Assembly: GCA_013314735.1 (NCBI GenBank)
Contig: JABUFD010000002.1
Location: 248,001-312,000, forward strand
Source of the DNA: Anaerolineae bacterium
Lineage (GTDB): Bacteria > Chloroflexota > Anaerolineae > Anaerolineales > Anaerolineaceae
DNA: 64,000 nt
Reading direction: 5' to 3'
Shown: positions 10,034 to 18,113 of the stretch, in pieces
How positions within the stretch are numbered: the stretch's first letter is position 1
Layout: each line of letters begins with the position of its first letter
Program-made: the position numbers and the translations under genes
The notes under the pieces: generated by a model
What the model saw: only the letters and a program-made list of their open reading frames with translations
Database searches by the model: none
What the model was told of the DNA's origin: nothing

Positions 10034-11896
10034 TCATAGGAAATATCGTTCGCTCCGGCGCTTTTCCTCAAATTCGGTTCGTGCCTGCTGGACTTCCGGC
10101 ATGGTCGAGACCTCAGCCACCGGCACATCCCACCAGCTTTCGTAACCCGGTACGCGTACCTCACGGTCGGTTTCAACCACAACGACACAGGTATGCTGAC
10201 GTGACTTTGCTCCCCGCAGAGCTTCTTTGAAGGAGGCGATCGAGTCAGGGGTGAAGACTTCTGCGCCTAGGCTGGCCGCGTTTGCGGCGAAATCTATCGT
10301 CAGACGCTCGCCGGTTAGCTGCCCACTGAGCGGGTCGCGGTGACTGAAGCGGGTGCCGAAGCCACTGCTGCCGATGGATGCACTCAGACCGCCGATCGAG
10401 CCAAAACCATGGTTATCGACGACGATGATCGTCAGCTTGATGCCCTCCTGGATGGCTGTCAGGATTTCGGTTGGGTTCATCAGGTAGGTGCCGTCGCCAA
10501 CCCACACAAACACTTCGCGTGCAGGATCTGCCAGCTTGACCCCGATCCCAGCGGGGATTTCATACCCCATGCAGGAATAGCCGTATTCCATGTGGTAGGT
10601 ATTGGGTGCTGTTGCCCGCCAGAGTTTATGCAGGTCGCCTGGCTGACTACCCGCGGCAGAAAGAATCACATCATGTTCATCGGCCACCTCCCGGATGGCA
10701 CCGATCACCTCACTTTGTCCCGGGAGGGGCTGGTGATCCAGGTGGTATAGACGGTCGGTTTCCGCTTCCCACGCGGTTTTCAACTGCTTGATTTCTGAGC
10801 GGTAGTCAGCGTCAATCGAGAAACCATGCAAAGCCTGGATCAGCTCCGCCAGGGTCGCTTTGGCATCTGCTGTTACAGGGATACTGCTGTGTTTATAGGC
10901 ATCCATTTCAAACAGGTTAATATTGACGAATTTGACATCGGGGTTCTGGAAGGCGGTTTTGGAGGCGGTAGTGAAATCAGAATAACGGGTGCCAACCCCG
11001 ATCACCAGGTCTGCGCCGGCGGCAATGCGATTGGCGGGTAAGGTACCGGTGGCTCCGACTGCTCCCAGGCATGCCGGATGGTGATACGGCAGAGAGCCTT
11101 TCCCAGCCTGGGTTTCTCCGACCGGAATGCCTGTCTGGCGGGTGAGTTGATCCAATTCAGTGGTTGCCTCGCTATAAATAACACCACCGCCGGCAATGAT
11201 CAACGGGCGTTTTGAAGCTTTGATCATCGTTACCGCCCTGGCCAATTGGGCCCGGTCAGCCAATGGCCGAGGAATGAGCCAGACCCGTTTTTCGAACAAG
11301 ACCAGCGGGTACTCATAAGCCTCCGCCTGCACATCCTGGGGCAGGGCGAGGGTGACTGTCCCTGTGTCTGCCGGGGATGTTAATACTCGCATGGCTTCGG
11401 GGAGGGTTGTAATCAGCTGGTCTGGCCGATTGATCCGGTCCCAGTACCTTGATACTGGTTTGAAACAGTCATTCACGCTGATATCCTGGCTGCCCGGATG
11501 CTCAAGCTGCTGCAGCACTGGTGCCACGTTGCGACGGGCGAAGATATCACCGGGGAGAAGCAGGACCGGCAGGCGGTTGATGGTTGCCAGGGCGGCTCCG
11601 GTCACCATGTTGGTTGCTCCCGGCCCGATGGATGAGGTACAGGCGAAGGTCTGCATGCGGTTGCGCGCTTTGGCAAAACCGCTGGCGATGTGCACCGCTG
11701 CCTGTTCATTACGCACCATGATATAACGGAAGTCAGGATGTTCCTGCAGCGCCTGACCGATTCCGGCAACATTGCCGTGGCCGAAAATGCCCAGAATGCC
11801 GGCGAAAAACGGAAGCTGCACTCCGTCGCGTTCCACGTACTGGTGTTTCAGGTATCGAATCAAAGCCTGCGCCGTTGTTAAGCGAATTGTTTCCAT
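10034..11896 (-). CDS. iolD: Trihydroxycyclohexane-1,2-dione hydrolase IolD
   Basis: Thiamine-diphosphate enzyme of 620 residues that opens the inositol-derived ring to 5-deoxy-D-glucuronate. The N-terminal Pyr domain shows GIFGHGNVAGIGQAL and the catalytic-type Glu in VRNEQAAVHIASGFAK. The central domain follows, and the C-terminal PP domain contains VGDGTYLMNPTEILTAIQE for Mg-ThDP binding. Length and motifs match IolD rather than acetolactate synthase. The start follows GAGGAGGTTGAA. The next upstream gene is the transaldolase (29-bp gap). This ring-opening step commits the pathway to the canonical 5-deoxyglucuronate route, not the Thermotoga-type route. Confidence 0.95.
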   Translation of the reverse strand: METIRLTTAQALIRYLKHQYVERDGVQLPFFAGILGIFGHGNVAGIGQALQEHPDFRYIMVRNEQAAVHIASGFAKARNRMQTFACTSSIGPGATNMVTGAALATINRLPVLLLPGDIFARRNVAPVLQQLEHPGSQDISVNDCFKPVSRYWDRINRPDQLITTLPEAMRVLTSPADTGTVTLALPQDVQAEAYEYPLVLFEKRVWLIPRPLADRAQLARAVTMIKASKRPLIIAGGGVIYSEATTELDQLTRQTGIPVGETQAGKGSLPYHHPACLGAVGATGTLPANRIAAGADLVIGVGTRYSDFTTASKTAFQNPDVKFVNINLFEMDAYKHSSIPVTADAKATLAELIQALHGFSIDADYRSEIKQLKTAWEAETDRLYHLDHQPLPGQSEVIGAIREVADEHDVILSAAGSQPGDLHKLWRATAPNTYHMEYGYSCMGYEIPAGIGVKLADPAREVFVWVGDGTYLMNPTEILTAIQEGIKLTIIVVDNHGFGSIGGLSASIGSSGFGTRFSHRDPLSGQLTGERLTIDFAANAASLGAEVFTPDSIASFKEALRGAKSRQHTCVVVVETDREVRVPGYESWWDVPVAEVSTMPEVQQARTEFEEKRRSERYFL

Positions 11897-11925
11897 TTCA
11901 ACCTCCTCGTTTGTGGTTTTCGAAT

Positions 11926-13008
11926 TTATACGTCCGGATTGGGCAGCATGAATTCCCGCACCACGCCTTGCAGTTCATGATACGATGCGATAAAACCCCG
12001 CAGGGTGCGTAGCGTGGCGCCGAAGGTATCAAACTCCTCAACACCCATCCCATCCGGCTGGTAAGCCCGGACGAAATCCGGAAAATGGCACATCAGGCTC
12101 TCCAAAATGGAAGGATCAACCGGATCAGTAAGGCGTTCCCGGATTTCGATGGGTGTATCGTTCACCTGCAACTGCCATTCATATGGCACCGTTTGAACTG
12201 TATTGCCGCCCACCAGTTCAAAGAAATGGCCTACATGTCGGTACGCTGCCACCAACAGACGGGCACGGTATCCCTTTTGTTGATAAATGCGGTGGGCGTT
12301 TTTAAAACAAGCGATCCCGGCCCAGTTGAGCGCCTCCGTGTTCTCGAGGACGATGCCATCCCGTTTGGCAACGATCTTGAGCCAATCATCGAGACGGCCG
12401 ACCATGATGGTACACACCGGTGAGATGTCGGAAATGGTCTTGCCTTCTGCCGTGCGGCGATTCAACCCGCGCTCGACTGCTTCGGCCACGGCGATCGATT
12501 GCGGTACCGTGAAGCAGACGGTGGCATTGATCGATACCCCCTGGTAGGTGGCTTCCTCGATTGCCCACAAACCGGCTTTGGTCACCGGGAGTTTGACCTG
12601 CATATTGGGGGCTAGCGTGACGAAATGCAGGGCGTGATCTAGAATTCCCTGTGGGTTGCGGTACAGTGCTGGATTGGTTTGGATGCTGAGACGTCCCTTT
12701 TTCCCTTTCTCCCGCTGGAATACAGGCTCCAATAGTTGGGCACCGCGCACTGCCATTTCTTCGATCAACTGCCAGGTGATCTCCGTCTCGGGGGCAGTGG
12801 GTTGTTCTTCGATCATCTGGTGAATCCGTTCTTTCCACAGATGCATTTCTTTTTTCAAGACATTGACCACGATGGTGGGATTGGTGGTAGCGCCCACGGC
12901 CCCCTGCCCGATGGCAAATGTCAATTCCTGGATGGAACAGGAATCATTCCAATAATCTGTAGCGGTTTGTTGAACGACTTTCTGCAAATTGGTGAGTGCT
13001 TCTGGCAT
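11926..13008 (-). CDS. Transaldolase-family protein in iol operon
   Basis: Class I aldolase-fold transaldolase of 360 residues, longer than the roughly 215- or 320-residue housekeeping forms. Asp22 (WNDS), TTNPT (41-45), LSIQTNP (107-113), the Schiff-base lysine Lys139 in MQVKLPVTKAG and INATVCFT match the transaldolase active site. The ATG at 13008 is preceded by GGAG inside the end of iolB. It is embedded between iolB and iolD, where IolC kinase and IolJ aldolase would be expected. Transaldolases move a dihydroxyacetone unit from a ketose to glyceraldehyde-3-phosphate. The IolB product, 2-deoxy-5-keto-gluconate, has the required ketose end. I infer that this enzyme splits it to malonate semialdehyde plus fructose-6-phosphate. 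Family firm, role proposed. Confidence 0.9.
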   Translation of the reverse strand: MPEALTNLQKVVQQTATDYWNDSCSIQELTFAIGQGAVGATTNPTIVVNVLKKEMHLWKERIHQMIEEQPTAPETEITWQLIEEMAVRGAQLLEPVFQREKGKKGRLSIQTNPALYRNPQGILDHALHFVTLAPNMQVKLPVTKAGLWAIEEATYQGVSINATVCFTVPQSIAVAEAVERGLNRRTAEGKTISDISPVCTIMVGRLDDWLKIVAKRDGIVLENTEALNWAGIACFKNAHRIYQQKGYRARLLVAAYRHVGHFFELVGGNTVQTVPYEWQLQVNDTPIEIRERLTDPVDPSILESLMCHFPDFVRAYQPDGMGVEEFDTFGATLRTLRGFIASYHELQGVVREFMLPNPDV

Positions 13009-13009
13009 A

Positions 13010-13897
13010 TTACGCTCCATTCTTGGTGTTTTGCGCAAGCGAAACGACGGGAACACGGGGGTCCAATGCCCCCCAGGTGGTTTTTACCCAGGCATGGTCA
13101 GGATCATCGGTTGCGGTAAGAGACTGGTCTGATCCGGCGAGGAAATTCAGGTAATAGGTGGTGTAACCCGGTGCCGAAACGACCGGATGGTAACCCTCCG
13201 GTGAAAGCACCAGGTGGCTATCATGGACCAGGATCAATTCATCCAGGTTCCGGTCATCCGTATAGATGCGCTGGTAGGCAAAACCATCCTGCGGGTTGAT
13301 TTTGTAAAAGTACACTTCCTCCAGATCGGCTTCGAGCAACGTGCCCGTTGCATCCATTATGCGGTGGTCGTGTTTGTGTGGTGGATATGAACTCCAGTTG
13401 CCTGAAGGGGTGTACACTTCCACGGCGACCAGGCGGTCACAGGGAAAGCCAGGCGGAACCATGCGGTTGATCTGCCGTGAAACATTGCCCCCGCCGCGCA
13501 GTTCGATCTCGACCTCTTCGGGTGTCACCAGGCGAGGGGGATAGACGTTCGCCGATTTCGCCCAGCCGCAGGCGAAATCAGCCTGCGCACTGACGCAGGT
13601 CACAGTAAAGGAGGTGTGCTGTGAAAGGAACAGGCAGGTGGGCATCCCGCTGAATACATCCCGGCGGCTGCCAATCCCGAACCATTCCCCCCGGTTGGAG
13701 TGAATATCCAGGGTGCCACCGAGGATGACCAGTACGAGTTCGTTGGCATTCGTGTCGAATGCCCATTGTTCGCCTATCTTTAATTGAACAGCCTGGAAAG
13801 AGAGATGTTCCCATTCGGCGCTTTCTGGTGTCACCGTCAGGTAGGCGGGTTTTGAAAAATCGGGTTGTACTAACAAATGGGAAGTATAAGGCGTCAT
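13010..13897 (-). CDS. iolB: 5-deoxy-glucuronate isomerase IolB
   Basis: Bicupin isomerase of 295 residues that converts 5-deoxy-D-glucuronate to 2-deoxy-5-keto-D-gluconate. The diagnostic segments RGGGNVSRQINRMVPPGFP, YTPSGNWSSYPPHKHD (metal His residues) and LSPEGYHPVVSAPGY are all intact. The start at 13897 overlaps the lacI stop as ATGA, with GGAGG about 6 nt upstream, so translation is probably coupled to the repressor gene. It is the first catabolic gene of the operon. Together with iolD, iolE and iolG it completes the upper inositol pathway. Confidence 0.96.
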   Translation of the reverse strand: MTPYTSHLLVQPDFSKPAYLTVTPESAEWEHLSFQAVQLKIGEQWAFDTNANELVLVILGGTLDIHSNRGEWFGIGSRRDVFSGMPTCLFLSQHTSFTVTCVSAQADFACGWAKSANVYPPRLVTPEEVEIELRGGGNVSRQINRMVPPGFPCDRLVAVEVYTPSGNWSSYPPHKHDHRIMDATGTLLEADLEEVYFYKINPQDGFAYQRIYTDDRNLDELILVHDSHLVLSPEGYHPVVSAPGYTTYYLNFLAGSDQSLTATDDPDHAWVKTTWGALDPRVPVVSLAQNTKNGA

Positions 13898-14931
13898 AAT
13901 GTCCTCCGTTTGGAACAAGGGGCGGTTGATTCACGTACCAGCAGCTGACCCTGGATGCGGTGTTTGTGCGGAATCGCTGGGGTATCCGCAGCCTCTGGTT
14001 GTTCGATCAGTTGCAGCAGCATCCGGGCAGCTGCCATGCCAATCTCGTACTTGGGCTGATCGAAGGTTGTCAGGGCTGGGCTGGTATAAGCGGCATAGGC
14101 GATATTGTCAAATCCAGCGACTGAAATATCTTCGGGCACCTGTACCCCTTCTTGTTTGAGTGCTTTCAACGCCCCGATTGCCATCAGGTCATTGAAACAA
14201 AAGATGGCAGTGGGGGGGAGCGCATGGCGCAGCAGCAGCCGGGCACCTTCAGCGCCATTTTCAATCTCACTGCCCGGCATATCGATCACCAATGAAGTTG
14301 TCATACCCTCATCGACCTTTTTAATTTGTGCCAGAAAGCCTTGTTTGCGGTTGTGGTTGACGCGCGGAGAATGCCTGTCACCGAGGTAGGCAATGCGCTG
14401 ATGGCCCAATGATAGCAGGTGGCTGGTAACCATCCTGGCACCGTGGTAATCGTCGTGGGCAATTGAGTAGCGGTAATTACGCGGGGTCTGGTTGTTGATC
14501 ACCACGATGGGGATGCCGTATTGCTTCAATAGGGAAGTGTGTTCCCGGTTGAAGGTAACCGAACCGATTAAGATTCCATCCACGCGGTGTTCACCCAATG
14601 CCCGGATAATGTTTTTCTCGCGTTCTTCGTCCAGCCGCGATGAAGCAACGAAGATACTGTACCCGGAGTCCTGAATGGCATCTTCGATGCCCTGGATGAT
14701 CTCGCCAAAATAGGGATTGTCGATGCTGCTGACAATGAGGCCGAGGGCATGGGAGTGGTTGGTTTTCAAGCCACGAGCAGCCGCGCTGGGCAGGTAGCCC
14801 ATCTCATGCGCAATGGTGCGGATATGGGCAGCTGTTGATTCCGGGATGACTGGATTGCCATTCAAGGCGCGCGAAACTGTGGTATGCGATACCCCGGCTC
14901 GTTTTGCGATATCTTTGATCGTTACAGCCAT
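13894..14931 (-). CDS. LacI-family repressor of the iol operon
   Basis: LacI/GalR transcription regulator of 345 residues. The DNA-binding domain MAVTIKDIAKRAGVSHTTVS and hinge are at residues 1-60. A periplasmic-binding-protein-like effector domain follows (LGLIVSSIDNPYFGEIIQGIE, VDGILIGSVTF, ISVAGFDNIAYAAYTSPALTT). The start at 14931 has GAGGAG 4 nt upstream; a longer frame would run back into the promoter. It is the promoter-proximal gene of the iol operon and overlaps iolB by ATGA. A perfect palindrome covers the predicted transcription start, so it probably represses its own operon and is relieved by inositol or a pathway intermediate. It is unrelated to the DeoR-type Bacillus IolR. Confidence 0.93.
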   Translation of the reverse strand: MAVTIKDIAKRAGVSHTTVSRALNGNPVIPESTAAHIRTIAHEMGYLPSAAARGLKTNHSHALGLIVSSIDNPYFGEIIQGIEDAIQDSGYSIFVASSRLDEEREKNIIRALGEHRVDGILIGSVTFNREHTSLLKQYGIPIVVINNQTPRNYRYSIAHDDYHGARMVTSHLLSLGHQRIAYLGDRHSPRVNHNRKQGFLAQIKKVDEGMTTSLVIDMPGSEIENGAEGARLLLRHALPPTAIFCFNDLMAIGALKALKQEGVQVPEDISVAGFDNIAYAAYTSPALTTFDQPKYEIGMAAARMLLQLIEQPEAADTPAIPHKHRIQGQLLVRESTAPCSKRRTL

Positions 14932-14941
14932 GCACTCCTCA

Positions 14942-14963
14942 TTTATGCACACGTGTGCATAAA
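14942..14963. promoter_or_regulatory. LacI-type operator of iol operon
   Basis: A perfect 22-bp palindrome with core ATGCACACGTGTGCAT, centred on CG as in LacI-family operators. It sits directly downstream of the -10 box and 11 bp before the repressor start codon, so bound repressor would block initiation. Confidence 0.8.
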
Positions 14964-14991
14964 GAATAGCAAATTTTGATATACCTGTCAA
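14963..14991 (-). promoter_or_regulatory. Sigma-70-type promoter of iol operon
   Basis: On the - strand TTGACA (14991-14986) and TATTCT (14968-14963) are separated by 17 bp. The LacI-type palindrome begins at the -10 box. The leader to the lacI start would be about 25-30 nt. Confidence 0.7.
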
Positions 14992-15045
14992 GCATCAACC
15001 GACGAAAATACGCCATTCAAAAAAGCTGTGATTGACTTGTTTCCC

Positions 15046-15074
15046 TTTCATAGACAACCATTTTCCTGTATACT
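15046..15074 (+). promoter_or_regulatory. Weak promoter for ROK gene
   Basis: TTTCAT (15046-15051) and TATACT (15069-15074) with 17-bp spacing lie about 50 bp before the ROK start. The -10 box is good and the -35 box poor. Confidence 0.35.
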
Positions 15075-15121
15075 GCGAGGGATTGAGATCATGCACCAGC
15101 TTTGTTTGAAAGGATACTCTA

Positions 15122-16303
15122 ATGTCCACCACCAAGAATCCTTACCCAGTCCTTTGTGCCGGTGATGTTCAGAAAATGAACCAATTTTCTGTGCTGGCGT
15201 TGATCCGCGAGCAAGGTCCGGTGACCTGTGCCCAGATTGCAGAACAGGTGCCGCTTGGTCTGCCGGAGATTTCTCAAACCGTGGCAAATTGGGTTGCGGC
15301 GGGGTGGGTGATCGCGAAAGAACTGCCTGCAGCATCTGATCCATACTCGGCGATGGAATTTGCATTTAACGGTTCAGGCCGCCTGGTTTTAGGGGTCGAT
15401 CTGGGCGGGACCAAGCTGTACGGGGCGGTTGCCACAATGGACGGAAACATCCTGTACGAGATTCAGGTCACCCATGGTCAGTCAACGGCTGAGGGAAGTT
15501 TCACCGCCCTGTGTGAGGGGATCGACGTTTTGCTGGCACAGGCCCAAACCTGTGGGCTTCCGATCAGTGGAATCGGGGTTGGTGTTCCCGGTGTGGTGGA
15601 TGCGGAAGCGGGGACGGTCTCTTTCGCCCCTGCCCTGGGTTGGCAGTCTTTTCCACTGCGGGAACGGCTTGTGGAGCGCTATCAAACTCTGGTTGTGGTT
15701 GAGAACGATGTCAACCTGGCAGCCCTGGGTGAGTTCCTGTTTGGCCTGGAGCCGCCGGTCCAAAGCATGGTGCTGCTGGCGATTGGCACCGGGATTGGGG
15801 CAGGGATCATCCTCAACGGCGCGGTCTTCAGCGGTTCACATCATGTTGCCGGTGAAGTGGGTTACTTTTTACCGGAACCCTCTTACCTTGGCAGGGATTA
15901 CCCGGGATTTGGGGCACTGGAACAACTCGCCTCGGGCAGTGGGATTGCGGATCGGGCCCGTGAAACACTGGCGGATGTTCTTTCTGAGGATGAGCTAGCC
16001 CGACTGACGGCCGCAGATGTGTTTGCCGCGGTGCGCAATGGCGCCACATGGGCAATAGCCATTCGGGACGAAACTGCAGACTACCTGGCACTGTTGATTC
16101 ATGCCATGATGTTATGCCTGGACCCGGATTGCCTGGTACTGAGTGGTGGGGTGGCGGCTGCCGCAGACGTCCTGCTGGAACCGCTCCAGCAGCGGCTGGA
16201 ACCAGCCTTGCTCACAAAACTGGATGTGCGCGTTTCCAAACTGGGTCCACGAGCCTCCATCCTGGGGAGTGTGGCACAATTGCTGAAGACTGCAGCGATA
16301 TGA
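15122..16303 (+). CDS. ROK-family regulator/kinase (NagC/XylR type)
   Basis: Protein of 393 residues with an N-terminal winged helix-turn-helix (about residues 20-65, SVLALIREQGPVTCAQIAEQ). A ROK sugar-kinase-like domain follows: LGVDLGGTKLYGAVA for ATP, ENDVNLAALGE with the catalytic Asp, and GTGIGAGIILNG...AGEVGY. The CxCGxxGC zinc cluster that usually follows in ROK proteins is missing, replaced by FLPEPSYLGRDYPGFG. AAAGGA precedes the ATG. It is transcribed divergently from the iol operon. Most likely it is a sugar-responsive repressor. Because the operon lacks IolC and the catalytic Asp is retained, residual kinase activity cannot be excluded. Confidence 0.88.
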   Translation: MSTTKNPYPVLCAGDVQKMNQFSVLALIREQGPVTCAQIAEQVPLGLPEISQTVANWVAAGWVIAKELPAASDPYSAMEFAFNGSGRLVLGVDLGGTKLYGAVATMDGNILYEIQVTHGQSTAEGSFTALCEGIDVLLAQAQTCGLPISGIGVGVPGVVDAEAGTVSFAPALGWQSFPLRERLVERYQTLVVVENDVNLAALGEFLFGLEPPVQSMVLLAIGTGIGAGIILNGAVFSGSHHVAGEVGYFLPEPSYLGRDYPGFGALEQLASGSGIADRARETLADVLSEDELARLTAADVFAAVRNGATWAIAIRDETADYLALLIHAMMLCLDPDCLVLSGGVAAAADVLLEPLQQRLEPALLTKLDVRVSKLGPRASILGSVAQLLKTAAI

Positions 16304-16346
16304 CATACCACAGGGGGGCAGCCGTTACAGGAAAGACATCCCGGGA

Positions 16347-18113
16347 TTAGTCGGTTGGTGATAATAACCGGCGATGAACGGTGGTCAGGGCATCCCTGTC
16401 CATTTTTTCCACCTTGCGGTCGTAGGTCAAATACCCGTTGACCTCGATTTCCACATCTGTGGTCTGGGTGTAAATGGCAGCTGCCAGGCCACGTGGGATC
16501 AACGGCAGCAACTGCTGTTCCAGCAAATCCACATAAGCAGTTGTGAGTGATTCTGAATCCGGGTAAAAGCGGTAGCCAAATTTTTCATCGACTTTCCACA
16601 GGTGTCCGTCAATTTGCTGGCTGTACCCTCCAAATTCCGAGAGTGTGAAGGCACGGTTCTCGTGCCTGGGCGGAGCTGGCAATTTCCTCACATATACATG
16701 CCGGCTGGCCCAATCCCCACCGCCCTGGTCGAACCACCCCGAAGCGTGATCCACCAGGCGGGTGGGATCGTAAGCTTGAACCCACTCGGCGGTTTGACGG
16801 GCATGGAACTGACCCCAGCTTTCATTGAACGGCACCCATACAGCGATGCATGCGAAATGGCGCAGATGGTCGATCATCTCCTGCAGTTGTTGGCGATAGA
16901 AAGCGCGGTGATCGGGATCACTCCGTCCAAAGCGCTTCAGGCCTTTCCGGTCGCTCCGCCCCCAGCCCAGCATCATCGAGAGGGTTGCCTGGAGTGGGGT
17001 GTCTGCCAAACCGCCGTTCGGCATATCCTGCCAGACGACCAGTCCCAACCGGTCGCAGTGGTAATACCAGCGTGCGGGTTCCACCTTGACATGTTTGCGG
17101 ATCATGTTGCAGCCGATGGCTTTGGTGTACGCAATATCGAACAGCATGGCCTGTTCAGAGGGTGGGGTGTACAACCCGTCCGGGAAGTATCCCTGGTCCA
17201 ACGGCCCAAACAGGAATAAAGGTTCATCGTTGATGGTAAAGCGGAGATGTCCCTGTGTGTCTGGTGCCAGGCCGAATTGGCGCATAGCAAAATATGATTG
17301 GATTCTGTCCACTTCTGTAGGTCCATCCATCAATGTGATGTCCAGGTGATACAGATGGGGTCTATCCGGATGCCACAACACCGGTTGTGGGATTTGGATA
17401 TTGATGGCTTCCAATGGGCTGGCAGTCACCTGGGCTGCAACGGTATCACCTGACCGAACCGTGATTTCCAGCGACAGCCCTTGCCCATCCGCTTTCGTCG
17501 GAAGGTGGACTGCTACCAGCACCTGTTGAGCATCCACGTCCGGTGTCACCTGGATGGATTCAATATAGGTTGCATTGACAGCTTCCAACCATACGGTTTG
17601 CCAGATACCGGAGATGGCCGTGTACCAGATGCCCCTGGGTTTCAGCACCTGTTTACCGCGTTCCTGCAAACCAGTGTCTGTCGGGTCGCTTACCGCGACC
17701 ACGATCTCATTATCGAGCGGTTGTAGGGTGTTTGTGATTTCCAGTGTAAATGGGAGGTAACCACCGCGATGGCTGCCAACTGGCTCTCCATTGACCCATA
17801 CCGTACACTCGAAGTCGACTGCGCCAAAATGGAGGTAAACGCGTTTGTCGTGCCAATCTGCTGGAACGGTGAAGCTGCGGTGGTACCACAACTGTTCCTG
17901 TGGCAACAGCGCGTGCTGAACCCCTGATAATGCGCTTTCCACCGGGTAAGGAACCAGGATCGTGCCCTGGTAGGTTTCGGGTTGTGGCGCGTCAATGGGA
18001 TGGATCGCGTACTCCCAGTTTCCATTCAGGTTGAGCCAATCCTGACGGATCATCTGCGGCCTGGGGTAATCAGGGAGAGGAATGGGCAGGTCAGGCGTCC
18101 AGCGGGTTTTCAT
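16347..18113 (-). CDS. Glycoside hydrolase family 2 protein
   Basis: Beta-glycosidase of 588 residues without signal peptide, so it should act on imported oligosaccharides. A jelly-roll sugar-binding domain (about 20-175), an Ig-like domain (about 180-280) and a TIM barrel follow. The acid/base is probably Glu431 in [10 protein letters not shown] and the nucleophile Glu493 in [11 protein letters not shown]2 covers beta-galactosidase, glucuronidase and mannosidase, and the exact specificity is not readable. It starts at 18113 after AAAGGAAG and overlaps the end of the GH127 gene by 23 bp, so the two are co-expressed. It ends 43 bp from the convergent ROK gene. Confidence 0.92.
   Translation of the reverse strand: MKTRWTPDLPIPLPDYPRPQMIRQDWLNLNGNWEYAIHPIDAPQPETYQGTILVPYPVESALSGVQHALLPQEQLWYHRSFTVPADWHDKRVYLHFGAVDFECTVWVNGEPVGSHRGGYLPFTLEITNTLQPLDNEIVVAVSDPTDTGLQERGKQVLKPRGIWYTAISGIWQTVWLEAVNATYIESIQVTPDVDAQQVLVAVHLPTKADGQGLSLEITVRSGDTVAAQVTASPLEAINIQIPQPVLWHPDRPHLYHLDITLMDGPTEVDRIQSYFAMRQFGLAPDTQGHLRFTINDEPLFLFGPLDQGYFPDGLYTPPSEQAMLFDIAYTKAIGCNMIRKHVKVEPARWYYHCDRLGLVVWQDMPNGGLADTPLQATLSMMLGWGRSDRKGLKRFGRSDPDHRAFYRQQLQEMIDHLRHFACIAVWVPFNESWGQFHARQTAEWVQAYDPTRLVDHASGWFDQGGGDWASRHVYVRKLPAPPRHENRAFTLSEFGGYSQQIDGHLWKVDEKFGYRFYPDSESLTTAYVDLLEQQLLPLIPRGLAAAIYTQTTDVEIEVNGYLTYDRKVEKMDRDALTTVHRRLLSPTD

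Noticed and set aside
16602-17219. Open frame of 205 codons on the + strand
   Set aside because: Antisense of the GH2 catalytic domain; composition artefact.
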